A stretch of DNA of 64,000 bases from an uncultured Sphingomonadaceae bacterium (lineage in GTDB: Bacteria; Pseudomonadota; Alphaproteobacteria; Sphingomonadales; Sphingomonadaceae), in contig CANMGU010000001.1 in assembly GCA_947497455.1 (NCBI GenBank), forward strand, positions 124,001-188,000, read 5' to 3'. Below the pieces are notes generated by a model. That model was not told the DNA's origin and searched no databases. It saw nothing but the letters and a program-made list of their open reading frames with translations. Positions 1 to 8,965 of the stretch are shown here, piece after piece (the first letter of the stretch is position 1; each line of letters begins with the position of its first letter). A program made the translations under genes and the position numbers.

Positions 1-75
1 TAAAGCGGCACCGGCGGCCAGTCCTGCGCCCGCCGTAAATAGGCTGCGCCGCGACACGCCATCATTTTCGTCCAT
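1..75 (-). CDS. N-terminus of a Tat-exported protein (partial, runs off the window)
   Basis: Only the first 25 codons are present, starting at the ATG at 75-73 on the minus strand. The translation is MDENDGVSRRSLFTAGAGL and then a run of Ala/Gly/Leu. This is a twin-arginine (SRRSLF) signal followed by a hydrophobic segment, so the product is probably exported folded, perhaps with a cofactor. The start overlaps the end of the upstream hydrolase gene by 14 bases, which suggests co-transcription and translational coupling. The enzyme class cannot be told from the fragment. Confidence 0.7.
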   Translation of the reverse strand, partial: MDENDGVSRRSLFTAGAGLAAGAAL

Positions 76-1042
76 CGTCCATTTCCTTTCCGCTATCCAT
101 CCTCATCGCCGAGTCGCCGTCCAGAAAGGGACGGATGACCGCGATATATTTTTCTGGTGCAAGATCGAAACCGCCCAGCGTCATGCCACTAATGTGCGTC
201 AGTTGGGCGTTGCGGAACAGCGGCAGAGCCGCCTCCGTTTCCTGCTTCAGGCTGCCGTCGTTGGTGATGAGTAAGACTGGCTGTTGGACAGCTCGGAACC
301 GGTCTTCCGAAGGGTAGGTGAAAACGCCGTGATAGGCTTCCCAGCAATGCGGGTAGCATTGCATCATGTCACCAAAATGCTCTTGTGCCCGCTCTAAGGG
401 CATGCCGGCCTCCGTTGCTGCTATGGCGAAGTCCCATTTCTTCGCGAGATGCGATCCATCAGGCGCAACCGGCTCCGGTTGAACATTGGCCTGATAGGCT
501 TTTTTGCGTGCTTCGCCGGTAAAAAAGGGTAGCCCAGGGAGAACCAATCGACGAACAAGGTCCGGATGGCGAATTGCCAATTCGGTCGCGATCAATGTGC
601 CTGTATGATAGCCGAGTACGTCGACCGGCCGTCCAAGATCGGCGCCATAACCCAACGCCATTAGGACCGTTGCTGCGGATCCGGCATAGCCGCCGATCGA
701 TTGTAATTCTCTTGGTCGGTCGGAATCACCATAGCCAGGCGTGTCGATGGCAATGACCACCCGATCGCTTGCCATGAGCCGCATGAACTTCAGGAAATAG
801 TCGCTGGAATAGGGTGTCGGATGAAACAGGACCAGCGGGGGCAATTGAGTTTCTGACTCGGAGCGGGCGGTGCGAACATGAACCTGACCGAACGGACCGG
901 GGATAAAATCTCGTTCTATTCTTATCGAAGAAGCTTCAGTTTTTGTAGGTGAATGAGATTGAGCAGCGCTGTCCTGGGTATTCAGGAACGTCGTCAACAT
1001 CATTAAATACAACAGAAAAACATGACCTTGATACAGTCGCAT
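62..1042 (-). CDS. exported alpha/beta-hydrolase-fold protein with His at the nucleophile position
   Basis: About 326 aa. A hydrophobic N-terminus ending near DSAAQS looks like a Sec signal peptide, so the protein is probably periplasmic. The fold is recognisable from the LFHPTPYSS oxyanion region, VIAIDTPGYGDSD, and the strand-turn-helix VDVLGYHTGTLIATELA. The nucleophile elbow, normally G-x-S-x-G, reads G-Y-H-T-G, with His146 where Ser is expected; the codon is CAT. The C-terminal His is also not in the usual GHH context. It may be a non-serine hydrolase or a lyase/binding relative; the substrate is unknown. The ATG at 1042 follows GGGAG, better than the TTG one codon upstream. It is divergent from a TBDR and preceded by a weak copy of the local palindrome. 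Confidence 0.8.
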   Translation of the reverse strand: MRLYQGHVFLLYLMMLTTFLNTQDSAAQSHSPTKTEASSIRIERDFIPGPFGQVHVRTARSESETQLPPLVLFHPTPYSSDYFLKFMRLMASDRVVIAIDTPGYGDSDRPRELQSIGGYAGSAATVLMALGYGADLGRPVDVLGYHTGTLIATELAIRHPDLVRRLVLPGLPFFTGEARKKAYQANVQPEPVAPDGSHLAKKWDFAIAATEAGMPLERAQEHFGDMMQCYPHCWEAYHGVFTYPSEDRFRAVQQPVLLITNDGSLKQETEAALPLFRNAQLTHISGMTLGGFDLAPEKYIAVIRPFLDGDSAMRMDSGKEMDDGRK

Positions 1043-1090
1043 CAAATCTCCCTCAGCAGCTTTTTTGGCGTGATTACCAGAAAATGGACG

Positions 1091-1107
1091 AAATGTCCGG
1101 ACAAATT
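1091..1107. promoter_or_regulatory. operator-like palindrome, copy 1 (degenerate)
   Basis: The core TGTCCGGACA is a perfect 10-base palindrome, and the right arm GGACAAATT matches the other copies. The left arm (AAATGTCC) departs from AATTTGTC. It lies about 50 bases upstream of the hydrolase start at 1042. Five better copies occur at 1205, 3897, 3944, 8935 and 10555. Confidence 0.5.
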
Positions 1108-1204
1108 ATTTAACCGAACCCACAAGGGACTTTTCTTCCATCTGAAGCGACCAATGGGCGTTGCATTTTTGTGACAGTTTCTAGCCTCGAGTGACGTTTG
1201 ATAA

Positions 1205-1222
1205 AATTTGTCTGGACAAATT
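1205..1222. promoter_or_regulatory. operator-like palindrome, copy 2
   Basis: AATTTGTC-TG-GACAAATT is an 18-base palindrome with perfect 8-base arms. It lies 70 bases upstream of the TBDR start at 1292. Recurrence in front of several nearby genes makes a shared transcription factor the best explanation. Confidence 0.7.
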
Positions 1223-1291
1223 ATCTGGAGAATGAAAGTCTAATTGTGGAGGTCGATACAACTGGCATTCGCTGGTTTCAGGGAGGAAAAA

Positions 1292-3778
1292 ATGAAAACG
1301 ATGTTCAAGGCTGCGCTTTTGGCAGCAACCGCTACTATTCCGGTTTCGGCATATGCACAAAATACTGGTGCCAGCGATGACGCCGTGGAAGGTGACTCTA
1401 ATGTCATTATCGTGACGGCCCGAAAAATGTCCGAAAACTTGCAGGAAGTCCCGTCGACCATTGCTGTTGTCAGTTCCGACTCAATTGAGGATCTGGCGCT
1501 CGACAGCGTAGCTGATATTTCCCGGTTGACTGCAGGACTAACATTTGACGACAGTTTCGGTCGTGACTCCAATCGTCCGGTGATCCGTGGCCAGGCAAAT
1601 ATTCTCGGCGATTCCGGTGTTGCCGTGTTTATCGACGGAATCTATTTCAGTGGCTCGATAGGCGACTATAATGTCGACAATATTGAACGTATTGAGGTTG
1701 TTAAAGGCCCGCAAAGTGCACTCTACGGTCGTAACACCTATTCCGGTGCGATAAATATCATCTCCAAAGGGCCAGCTGATCAGCTTGAGGGCAATATTAC
1801 TCTCGATATCTCGGAGAACGACCGGTACGAGGTGACCGGCGGTATCCGCGGGCCGATTACAGATTCGATTAGTGGTGCGGTTTCCGCTCGTTTCTACGAT
1901 TTTGGCGGAGAATATACCAATTTGTTTGACGGCGAGAAAGTTGGCGATCAGTCATCTTATTCTTTCTCCGGTGCTTTCCAATTTGACAATGATGGCCCAT
2001 TCACTGCGTCGTTGCGGACCTATTATAATCGCACCGATGATGGTCAGCCGGCCATTTTTGCGCAGGATACAAGCGCCAATAATTGCTTTACCGATAATGG
2101 TGCACTTTATGGTGGTGGTGGACGCTATTTCTGTGGGACCATTCAGCCGCAGCCCATCAATACAGACTATACGCGGCAATTTGTGAATGCTGGCGATGTC
2201 GGCTTGGAGGCCAAGACCTTCAATGCTGCTTTCCGGATGGACTATGAGATTAGCGATCAGGTCACGTTGACCTCTCTGACTGGTTATAACTATCGCAGGG
2301 AAATTCTGAATACCGACGGTGATTATTCACCAACCAGTTTTGAAACAGCGGTATTTGCTCGCTTCCCAGCTGGTGCACCCATTGGTTTTGGTCCGGCCGG
2401 TCCGATTTTCCCATTTGGCTTTGTCGGTACCACGGTTGATTTTTCGTTCTCCAACAACAGTCTGACCGAGGATTGGTCACAGGAATTGCGTCTGTCTTAC
2501 GATGGTGACCGCTTTGATTTCTTGCTAGGTGGTTATTATTTCGATCAGGACAGCGACAGCCAGGATATCCGCGTGGTGCCCGCTGATGCAGCCGCTCGTG
2601 CGGGTGCAAGCTTTGGGGCAGCGGTGGCTAATGAACAGGCAATTTGTACAGCCAATCCCAATTGCGGATTTGTGTTCCCGCTTTTTGGTCCCTCCACGCC
2701 CAATTCGCGTGATTTGAACAGCGAGAATATTCGTAACTGGGCAATTTTCGGATCGGCCAGCTTCGAAATAACCGACAGGCTGACCTTGGGTGTTGAAGGA
2801 CGTTATGCATCAGAGCGGGTTCGTCAGTCGACTATTGATCGCGATGATGGTGATCCATTCCCCGTACCCGTGGCGGTTAGTGAGACGTTCAAGAAATTCT
2901 CCCCGCGTATCACGCTGGACTATAAACTCAGTCCGGATAACTTGATCTATGCCGACTTTGGGCAAGGACAAAAGCCCGGGGGGTTCAACGGTGTGACTGC
3001 CATTAATGCGGGCGTGCCTTCCTATGAAGAAGAAGAGGTTGATGCATTTGAAGTCGGTACAAAAAACACCTTCGCTGATGGAAAACTCATCTTTAACGCT
3101 GCGGCTTTCTACAATGACATAACGGGTTACCAATTGACCCAGAATGTCCAGTCAGCGGCAAATGCGGTTTCCGCGATCGTCAATGCCGGCGATGCCCGAG
3201 TGGTTGGCCTTGAATTGGAATTGCTCGCGCGTCCCAATCCAAATTGGACGTTCACCGCTAACTATGCGCTTGCAGACAGCAAGTTCACGTCAGGTGTTGA
3301 TGAGAATCAAGGTGTCCTAAACGACGTCGCCGACGATGGATTGAACAATTGTTCGACTGGCTTCCAATTCCCGGAACTTGGTTCGTGCACCAATGCCAAA
3401 GCTGTATTCGGTTCCATTGATGGCAAACGCATACCACGTGCACCGGTACATCAGTTTTTTGTTGATGCAGATTATCGGATGCCGATAGGGGCGGGCGATT
3501 GGGAATTTTTCGCCGGAGCCAATGTCACAATGGTTTCCACCAGCTTTGCACAAGTGCATAATCTGGCCGAAACCGGAGGTTCGGTTGTGGCAGATGCCCG
3601 GCTGGGATTTGAAAATGAGAATTTCAAGATCCAGGCCTATGTGAAGAACTTTACCGATGAAGATGCTGTGGCACAGATCATTCGGTACGCCGATTCCAGT
3701 GACAACTTCCGGCGTAGCTTCATCGCTGGCCTACGTCCTGGCCGTCGTTTCGGGCTAATCCTTTCAGCCAAATACTAG
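1292..3778 (+). CDS. TonB-dependent outer-membrane receptor
   Basis: 828 aa from the ATG at 1292, which follows GGGAGG with good spacing. An in-frame upstream GTG would add 16 residues before the signal peptide and is unlikely. The N-terminus MKTMFKAALLAATATIPVSA ends in AYAQ, a Sec signal. A plug domain follows (VIIVTARKMSENLQEVPSTI, then IRGQANILGDSGVAVFIDGIY and VEVVKGPQSALYGR-like plug motifs). The beta-barrel then runs to a C-terminal aromatic (LILSAKY). It imports a substrate across the outer membrane using TonB energy; the substrate is not visible from sequence. An operator palindrome precedes it, a terminator follows, and a second TBDR comes next. Confidence 0.95.
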   Translation: MKTMFKAALLAATATIPVSAYAQNTGASDDAVEGDSNVIIVTARKMSENLQEVPSTIAVVSSDSIEDLALDSVADISRLTAGLTFDDSFGRDSNRPVIRGQANILGDSGVAVFIDGIYFSGSIGDYNVDNIERIEVVKGPQSALYGRNTYSGAINIISKGPADQLEGNITLDISENDRYEVTGGIRGPITDSISGAVSARFYDFGGEYTNLFDGEKVGDQSSYSFSGAFQFDNDGPFTASLRTYYNRTDDGQPAIFAQDTSANNCFTDNGALYGGGGRYFCGTIQPQPINTDYTRQFVNAGDVGLEAKTFNAAFRMDYEISDQVTLTSLTGYNYRREILNTDGDYSPTSFETAVFARFPAGAPIGFGPAGPIFPFGFVGTTVDFSFSNNSLTEDWSQELRLSYDGDRFDFLLGGYYFDQDSDSQDIRVVPADAAARAGASFGAAVANEQAICTANPNCGFVFPLFGPSTPNSRDLNSENIRNWAIFGSASFEITDRLTLGVEGRYASERVRQSTIDRDDGDPFPVPVAVSETFKKFSPRITLDYKLSPDNLIYADFGQGQKPGGFNGVTAINAGVPSYEEEEVDAFEVGTKNTFADGKLIFNAAAFYNDITGYQLTQNVQSAANAVSAIVNAGDARVVGLELELLARPNPNWTFTANYALADSKFTSGVDENQGVLNDVADDGLNNCSTGFQFPELGSCTNAKAVFGSIDGKRIPRAPVHQFFVDADYRMPIGAGDWEFFAGANVTMVSTSFAQVHNLAETGGSVVADARLGFENENFKIQAYVKNFTDEDAVAQIIRYADSSDNFRRSFIAGLRPGRRFGLILSAKY

Positions 3779-3795
3779 TCGGCTTACTCCCCGCC

Positions 3796-3832
3796 AGACC
3801 CGCTGCCAAAAATTTGGCAGTGGGTCTTTTCT
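3796..3832 (+). terminator. rho-independent terminator after TBDR 1
   Basis: AGACCCGCTGCCAAA pairs with TTTGGCAGTGGGTCT (one G-T wobble), followed by TTTTC. It begins 17 bases after the TBDR stop codon and separates the two TBDR genes into independent units. Confidence 0.85.
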
Positions 3833-3896
3833 CATTCTTCTGATGCAATTTGGGCACAAATATTGCGCCAAAGCTAAAAATTCCGTTGGATTTAAA

Positions 3897-3914
3897 AATT
3901 TGTCTGGACAAATT
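3897..3914. promoter_or_regulatory. operator-like palindrome, copy 3
   Basis: AATTTGTC-TG-GACAAATT, identical in both arms to copy 2. It lies 68 bases upstream of the second TBDR start, and its centre is 47 bases from copy 4. Confidence 0.75.
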
Positions 3915-3943
3915 ACAAGATCAATGGGATTTGGGTCGCAATA

Positions 3944-3961
3944 AATTTGTCCAGACAAATA
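3944..3961. promoter_or_regulatory. operator-like palindrome, copy 4
   Basis: AATTTGTC-CA-GACAAATA ends 20 bases upstream of the TBDR ATG at 3982, almost touching the GGGGAG ribosome-binding site. A protein bound here would plausibly block transcription, so repression is the simplest reading (inference). Confidence 0.75.
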
Positions 3962-3981
3962 ATTCCAGGGGAGATGTGGGG

Positions 3982-6471
3982 ATGCGAGTGATATTAAAGG
4001 CTGCGCTATTGTCGGCCACCATTTTGGGCAGCGCACCAGTGTTTGCGCAAGATAACGCCTCAGAAGGCGTTGATGACAATTCCGATGTGATCATCGTGAC
4101 TGCACGCAAGAAAGAAGAGACTCTGTTGGATGCTCCTTTGGCGGTCACCGTCATTGGCGAGGCGGAGCTGGAGGGTGCTGGGTTCAATGACATAACAGAA
4201 GTCACCAAGGCGGCTCCGGGCGCTTTCGTCGAACCTTTCGGTGACAATACCAATGGCACAGCGCGCATTAACTCAACGCCCCGATTTCGCGGCATCACAC
4301 TGATCAGCGGCAACCGTTTGCAACAGACTGCAACCGTCTTTCTTGACGGCGTATTCCTGAGCGGCGGCGCGCAAACGATCGGCATTAACGAATTGCAGCG
4401 CGTGGAGATTATCAAGGGGCCGCAATCTGCGCTATTCGGTCGCAATACTTTCGCTGGCGCGATCAACTATGTCACCAAGGATCCCAGTGACGAGTTTCAG
4501 GTCGATCTCAGCGTTACTGCTGCAACCCGAGACGAATATAATTTTGCCGCAGGGATAGAAGGGCCAATTATGGACGGCCTTTCTTTCCGCTTGAGCGGCA
4601 ATTATGATTCGAAAGATGGTCATTTTGACAATGTGGCCGTTCCTGGTCAGCGCCTGGGTGATGAGTCACAATGGTCCATTGCTGGTACGTTGCTGATCGA
4701 ACCAAGCGATGGCCTCCGTCTTAAATTGAGAGGCTCTTATCAGGAAATTGATGACGGCCCGGCGGCTTCTGTTTTGTACTTTGGTACCAGCCAGCACAAT
4801 TTTGGCGGTTTCGAGATCGTCAACGGCATTGCAGATCAAACCGATTCCGTTGTGCCTTCGCCCGGTGGTAGTCGCGGTGAATCGGTCTTCCGTGGACGGA
4901 TCACGCAGCCTCCAGCTGATCGCATAGGACTGAACACAGCGCCTGAAAACCTTCAGGCGTTTCTGGGTTTTCTGAATGATGGGCGTTCCGATCCCAGCGA
5001 CGCGATATTTGATTTTAAATATAATCCAACCACCGTGGATGATTTCGGTTTGAATCTGGATTCATTGCGTCTTAGCGCGCTTGGTTCTGCGGATCTGACC
5101 GACAATATCGAGTTCAGTTTCTTGGCCGGGTATAATAAGGAGAGATTTGGTTTTTACACCGATTTCGATTCAACCCCGGACAATAGTTTCACCAGCTTTA
5201 CCGCGCGTGAAACGGAAGATTTGACGGTCGAAGGGCGCCTGTCCGCGTCTTTGTTTGATGATAGCCTCAACATCTCGGCAGGCGCGAGCTATGTAAAAAT
5301 CGATATTGACGAGCTGGGTGGAACGGCGAGTTTCTTTGGCCCGCCGATATTCTTCGGCGATATTTTCAGGTCGGATCCCTTTGTTTCGGGTGCTGAAACT
5401 CTCGGCTTTTTTGGTTCGCTAGATTACCAAATTACAGACCAGCTCTCGATCACACTCGAAGGCCGTTTTCAGAAAGATGAGTTCAGCAACCCTGAGGTCA
5501 ATGACGGTCTCGCAACGCCGATCTCGCCAGGTGAAATTAACAGCTTCCTGCCGCGCGGTACCTTGCGATATCAGCCGTCAAATTACACAACATTTTATGC
5601 AACCTACAGCGAAGGCAACCTACCAGGCGGCTTCAATCCTCAGATCGCTGGATTAGATGCACTACAACTTGCCGAGCTGGCCGCGTTGGCACCCGATGCC
5701 AGCGTGCTCTTTGGTGAGGAGCAGCTGACCAACTATGAATTCGGCTGGAAGCAACAGCACCCAAGCGGTGTTTTCGCGTTCAACCTCGCGGCTTTCTACA
5801 TGAAACGGAGTGATGAAATTTTTAGCTCCATTGAGGTGATTACCGATACTGATCCGGGAGCACCCAATCCGGTTCGTACGGTCAACTTCACCTCCAATGG
5901 GGCAAGTACCAATATCTATGGTGTGGAATTTGATGCGACAGTGAACGTCAGCGAGAATCTGTCGATGCAGGGATCTTTTGCTTATATTGATGCAACGATC
6001 TCATCCTTTCCTGCCGAGGGCGGCACCGGAGACTTTGGCGATATCTTTGGTCCCGATGCTGATATCTCTGGACAACGGGCCCCGCGCTTTCCACCTTTGA
6101 CGCTATCGTTAGGCGCAACCTATGAAGACGATTTCAACGGATTTGGTGACTTTTTCGAAAGCTGGTATTTGCGTAGCGACCTCTATTTTACGGGCGATTA
6201 TTTTGACAGTAATGCCAATGTTGCCAAGGTCGAGGAAGCAACCGATGTCAATCTGCGCCTGGGTCTAACCGGCCCGAATGCGGGCATCGAATTCTTCGTC
6301 ACCAATCTCTTGAATGAAGACGCTCCAACAACCGCCTTCAACTTTGCGGATACGAGTTTTGGCACCCGTGCTCTCCCTGGTGGCTTCTTCAACTTTAGCC
6401 GCGAGGGCGACCGTGTCGGCCTGCGTGACAAGCGGCAGTTTGGCGTCAAATTGAAATATACGTTCAAATAG
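3982..6471 (+). CDS. TonB-dependent outer-membrane receptor
   Basis: 829 aa from the ATG at 3982 (AGGGGAG upstream). The open frame extends 44 codons further upstream, but that stretch holds the two palindromes and precedes the signal peptide, so it is not coding. The signal peptide MRVILKAALLSATILGSAPV is followed by FAQ. The plug shows VIIVTARKKEETLLDAPLAV, FRGITLISGNRLQQTATVFL and RVEIIKGPQSALFGRNTF. The barrel ends in LKYTFK. It is a close relative of the preceding receptor in layout and start region (DDNSDVIIVTARK versus GDSNVIIVTARK), suggesting an old tandem duplication with divergence. The substrate is unknown, probably linked to the enzymes of the same palindrome regulon. Confidence 0.95.
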   Translation: MRVILKAALLSATILGSAPVFAQDNASEGVDDNSDVIIVTARKKEETLLDAPLAVTVIGEAELEGAGFNDITEVTKAAPGAFVEPFGDNTNGTARINSTPRFRGITLISGNRLQQTATVFLDGVFLSGGAQTIGINELQRVEIIKGPQSALFGRNTFAGAINYVTKDPSDEFQVDLSVTAATRDEYNFAAGIEGPIMDGLSFRLSGNYDSKDGHFDNVAVPGQRLGDESQWSIAGTLLIEPSDGLRLKLRGSYQEIDDGPAASVLYFGTSQHNFGGFEIVNGIADQTDSVVPSPGGSRGESVFRGRITQPPADRIGLNTAPENLQAFLGFLNDGRSDPSDAIFDFKYNPTTVDDFGLNLDSLRLSALGSADLTDNIEFSFLAGYNKERFGFYTDFDSTPDNSFTSFTARETEDLTVEGRLSASLFDDSLNISAGASYVKIDIDELGGTASFFGPPIFFGDIFRSDPFVSGAETLGFFGSLDYQITDQLSITLEGRFQKDEFSNPEVNDGLATPISPGEINSFLPRGTLRYQPSNYTTFYATYSEGNLPGGFNPQIAGLDALQLAELAALAPDASVLFGEEQLTNYEFGWKQQHPSGVFAFNLAAFYMKRSDEIFSSIEVITDTDPGAPNPVRTVNFTSNGASTNIYGVEFDATVNVSENLSMQGSFAYIDATISSFPAEGGTGDFGDIFGPDADISGQRAPRFPPLTLSLGATYEDDFNGFGDFFESWYLRSDLYFTGDYFDSNANVAKVEEATDVNLRLGLTGPNAGIEFFVTNLLNEDAPTTAFNFADTSFGTRALPGGFFNFSREGDRVGLRDKRQFGVKLKYTFK

Positions 6472-6490
6472 AACGGCAAACTCCACACTT

Positions 6491-6521
6491 AAAAAGGCGT
6501 CTCTTAGAAGGCGCCTTTTTT
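6491..6521 (+). terminator. rho-independent terminator after TBDR 2
   Basis: AAAAAGGCG and CGCCTTTTTT form a 9-base stem around a 12-base loop and end in a T tract. It starts 20 bases after the TBDR stop and lies between convergent genes, so it may serve both strands. Confidence 0.8.
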
Positions 6522-6576
6522 ATGCTTTTTCACTGGATTGATAGAGTGATTTGCAGCGGCGGATGCCGCGCTCCCG

Positions 6577-7437
6577 CTATGCCGTCAATATCGCGACGAT
6601 CGCGTCGGGTGCCGTCACCATCGCGTCATGGCCTGTCGCAAGCGCATGGTAGGCCCAGCTCGGGTCTGCTCGCACCTGTTCCGCGTGGTAGGGAAAGCTG
6701 CTATTGGGCAAAGTCGGCGCAGTGCAGTGAATATAGCTGCGCTTCAATCCTTGCGACCCACCATTTTCCAAAGAGATCGGGTCTAGCCATGTTTTGAGTG
6801 GATGCGGTGTTAGTTTTTCAGCGACCCAGTTATAGTCGGGATGTTCTTTGGGAATGCCCAGAATATCTGGCGGGAAGGCCGCCATGCCGATGCCGTCCGG
6901 AGCCAGGCCTGTCAACGCCTTGCGGGTCTGTTCGATGATCGCCGGGCTCCGCTTCGGACCCTGCGCAATCATTGTTTCGCCATTTCTCGGTAAGGCGGCA
7001 TCGAGATAGACAATCTCGCTGATCCGCTCTTTCATAGCATCGGCAACGCCCGTAATCACCATGCCACCATAGCTATGGCCAACCAGCACTATGTCTTTCA
7101 GGTCATAATAGTCGATCAGCGACGTTATATCGGTGATATGCGTGTCCAGCCCGATTTCCACCGATAGCAAATGCGCGCGTTCGGCAAGCCCGGTGAGGGA
7201 GGGCGTAAATACTCGGTGCCCCAGTTCTGCCAGTTGTGACCGGACATCGCGCCAGCACCAGCCGCCATGCCAGGCGCCGTGAACAAGCACGAAGGTTTTG
7301 GCACTTTTACGGTAGATCTCGCCCTCCTGGTCAGCATGGGATCGGGCTTTGACTGCTGTCGAAGCAGTAAGACTTGTCGCGGCCACCCCAGCGACAAATT
7401 CACGACGGCTGGTCAATATTCTAGAACTGTCGTTCAT
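6577..7437 (-). CDS. Tat-exported alpha/beta hydrolase (esterase/hydroxynitrile-lyase-like)
   Basis: 286 aa. The N-terminus has a twin-arginine motif (TSRREFVAGVAATSL). The body carries FVLVHGAWHGGWCW (oxyanion region), the nucleophile elbow VGHSYGG with Ser122, and a C-terminal ATGHDAM with His270. This pattern is typical of the plant-type methylesterase/hydroxynitrile lyase and pyrethroid-hydrolase-like group of alpha/beta hydrolases. Ester or lactone hydrolysis in the periplasm is likely; the natural substrate is unknown. It sits 17 bases downstream of the amine oxidase gene in the same direction, so the two probably form an operon controlled from 8.9 kb. Confidence 0.88.
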   Translation of the reverse strand: MNDSSRILTSRREFVAGVAATSLTASTAVKARSHADQEGEIYRKSAKTFVLVHGAWHGGWCWRDVRSQLAELGHRVFTPSLTGLAERAHLLSVEIGLDTHITDITSLIDYYDLKDIVLVGHSYGGMVITGVADAMKERISEIVYLDAALPRNGETMIAQGPKRSPAIIEQTRKALTGLAPDGIGMAAFPPDILGIPKEHPDYNWVAEKLTPHPLKTWLDPISLENGGSQGLKRSYIHCTAPTLPNSSFPYHAEQVRADPSWAYHALATGHDAMVTAPDAIVAILTA

Positions 7438-7454
7438 GGCTTTCTATTTCTCCG

Positions 7455-8894
7455 CTAAACGAGGGCTAGCACTCTGGTTGCCGCTCTTTCAGCGGTTTCG
7501 AGCGCGCCTTCCATGCCCGGCCAGTTTTGTGTCATATGTTCACCGGCAAAATGGAGGCGTTGGCCCTGATGCTGCACAGTTCTGGCAAGGGCAGCACCGA
7601 GACCCGTTCCAATATGATGATAGATTCCGCGTGCAAAAGGCTCCTTTTGCCAGCTGAAACTATTGAGATAGGACAATTTTCCCTTTGCTGATGGCCTGAC
7701 TTTCTCAATACGCGTGATCATTTCGGCAGCCGCCTGCTGCGGGTCCATTTTGTCGAGCGCTTCTGCCGCAGGCCCATTGACCCACACCTTGAGCAGCGGC
7801 GGGCTGCTGTTTAACGTGAAGACCCGCCCGATTAGCGGATCGTCACTCCAGATATATTCTGGCAGGCCATCCTCTTTCCAAAAAGCATGGGTCGCGCGCA
7901 GGAAGACAAAACTAGCCTTTGTATAGGGTAGCTGCTGGATGGTGTTTCGCAGAACTGGCGGCATGAGCGCTTCGATTTTCATGTTTTTGACGGTGCTGAA
8001 AGGGGCTGTGCAAATCACCTGACGCGCGCCAAATTTTCGTCCATCGATCAGGCTGACCTCCATACCATCACCCTCGTCGACAATTGCGGAAACCGGAGCG
8101 TTTAATATGATATCGGAGTTTAGCGCGCTGGCCATCGCGTCCGTCATACGCTGCGAACCACCGCGGATAAATTTGGTCGGTCCGGGGTCGGTCTTGCGCG
8201 CAGTTGTGAACATGGAAAGTGTCCGCTGCATATGGAGCATCGACATTTCTTCAAGCGTACGACCGTTGAGATTGGCGTTCATGAAGCGCATCGCTTCATC
8301 CGACGCGCCCTGCGCCTTCAACCAGCTGGCAAGCGAGATATCTTTTGCCGTAATTTTTGGAGACATCCAGGCTGCGGTGGTTTCGAGCGCTGGCAGTTTG
8401 CGCAAATAAGAGAAAAACAACGCATCTGGGGTTGTCTCTTTCTCATGATCGGTGAGCATATTTTGTGGTAAGCTTGGCCATTGGTCTTTCTGGAAATTCT
8501 GTCCTCGGATATTGTACAGATATCCGCCCCGACCGCTTTCGGGCAGATAGCGCTCGACGCCCAATCGATCCGCAATGGCATTAAAGCGTTTATAGGCTGC
8601 CCCAACCTGGACCCCGCCAGCATCGGGCGTTCCGGGCAGGTTGTCGAGCGTATGTAGTCGTCCGCCAGTTCTGTTGTTGCCTTCCAATAACATTACTTTC
8701 AGCCCGGCCTTTTCCAGCTGCCAGGTTGCATGTAATCCAGCCAGCCCAGCGCCGACCACAATGACATCTGCGGTGGTTTTGCTCCAACTTTGACGCGGCG
8801 TTGCGCAGGCCACCAGAGACGCGCTGGCACCCCCGATAAATGCGCGCCGGCTGAGTGTCCGCCCATTTATCGAATATCTATTGCCTCGTTTCAT
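7455..8894 (-). CDS. Tat-exported flavin-containing amine oxidase
   Basis: 479 aa from the ATG at 8894. The frame is open for 39 more codons upstream, but that stretch overlaps the operator and precedes the Tat motif. N-terminal LSRRAFIGGASASLVACA is a twin-arginine signal. A FAD-binding Rossmann motif VIVVGAGLAGLHATWQLE and the LEGNNRTGGRLHTL second FAD motif of the monoamine oxidase superfamily follow. The C-terminus has FAGEHMTQNWPGMEGALETA, the family's flavin-closing motif. It probably oxidises an amine or another electron-rich C-H/C-N bond outside the cytoplasm; the substrate is unknown. It shares an operator with the divergent gene at 8966. Confidence 0.88.
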   Translation of the reverse strand: MKRGNRYSINGRTLSRRAFIGGASASLVACATPRQSWSKTTADVIVVGAGLAGLHATWQLEKAGLKVMLLEGNNRTGGRLHTLDNLPGTPDAGGVQVGAAYKRFNAIADRLGVERYLPESGRGGYLYNIRGQNFQKDQWPSLPQNMLTDHEKETTPDALFFSYLRKLPALETTAAWMSPKITAKDISLASWLKAQGASDEAMRFMNANLNGRTLEEMSMLHMQRTLSMFTTARKTDPGPTKFIRGGSQRMTDAMASALNSDIILNAPVSAIVDEGDGMEVSLIDGRKFGARQVICTAPFSTVKNMKIEALMPPVLRNTIQQLPYTKASFVFLRATHAFWKEDGLPEYIWSDDPLIGRVFTLNSSPPLLKVWVNGPAAEALDKMDPQQAAAEMITRIEKVRPSAKGKLSYLNSFSWQKEPFARGIYHHIGTGLGAALARTVQHQGQRLHFAGEHMTQNWPGMEGALETAERAATRVLALV

Positions 8895-8934
8895 GTACGC
8901 ATGTTGACAGAAACCACCAGACCAAGGCAAGGTA

Positions 8935-8952
8935 AATTTGTCCGGACAAATA
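8935..8952. promoter_or_regulatory. operator-like palindrome, copy 5
   Basis: AATTTGTC-CG-GACAAATA lies between the divergent starts at 8894 (minus) and 8966 (plus), 13 bases upstream of the plus-strand ATG. One site could control both directions. Confidence 0.72.
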
Positions 8953-8965
8953 AACAGGTGCCCGC

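Noticed and set aside
3850..3981. N-terminal extension of the second TBDR
   Set aside because: The extension contains two operator palindromes and precedes the signal peptide, and GGGGAG precedes the ATG at 3982, so the later start is chosen.
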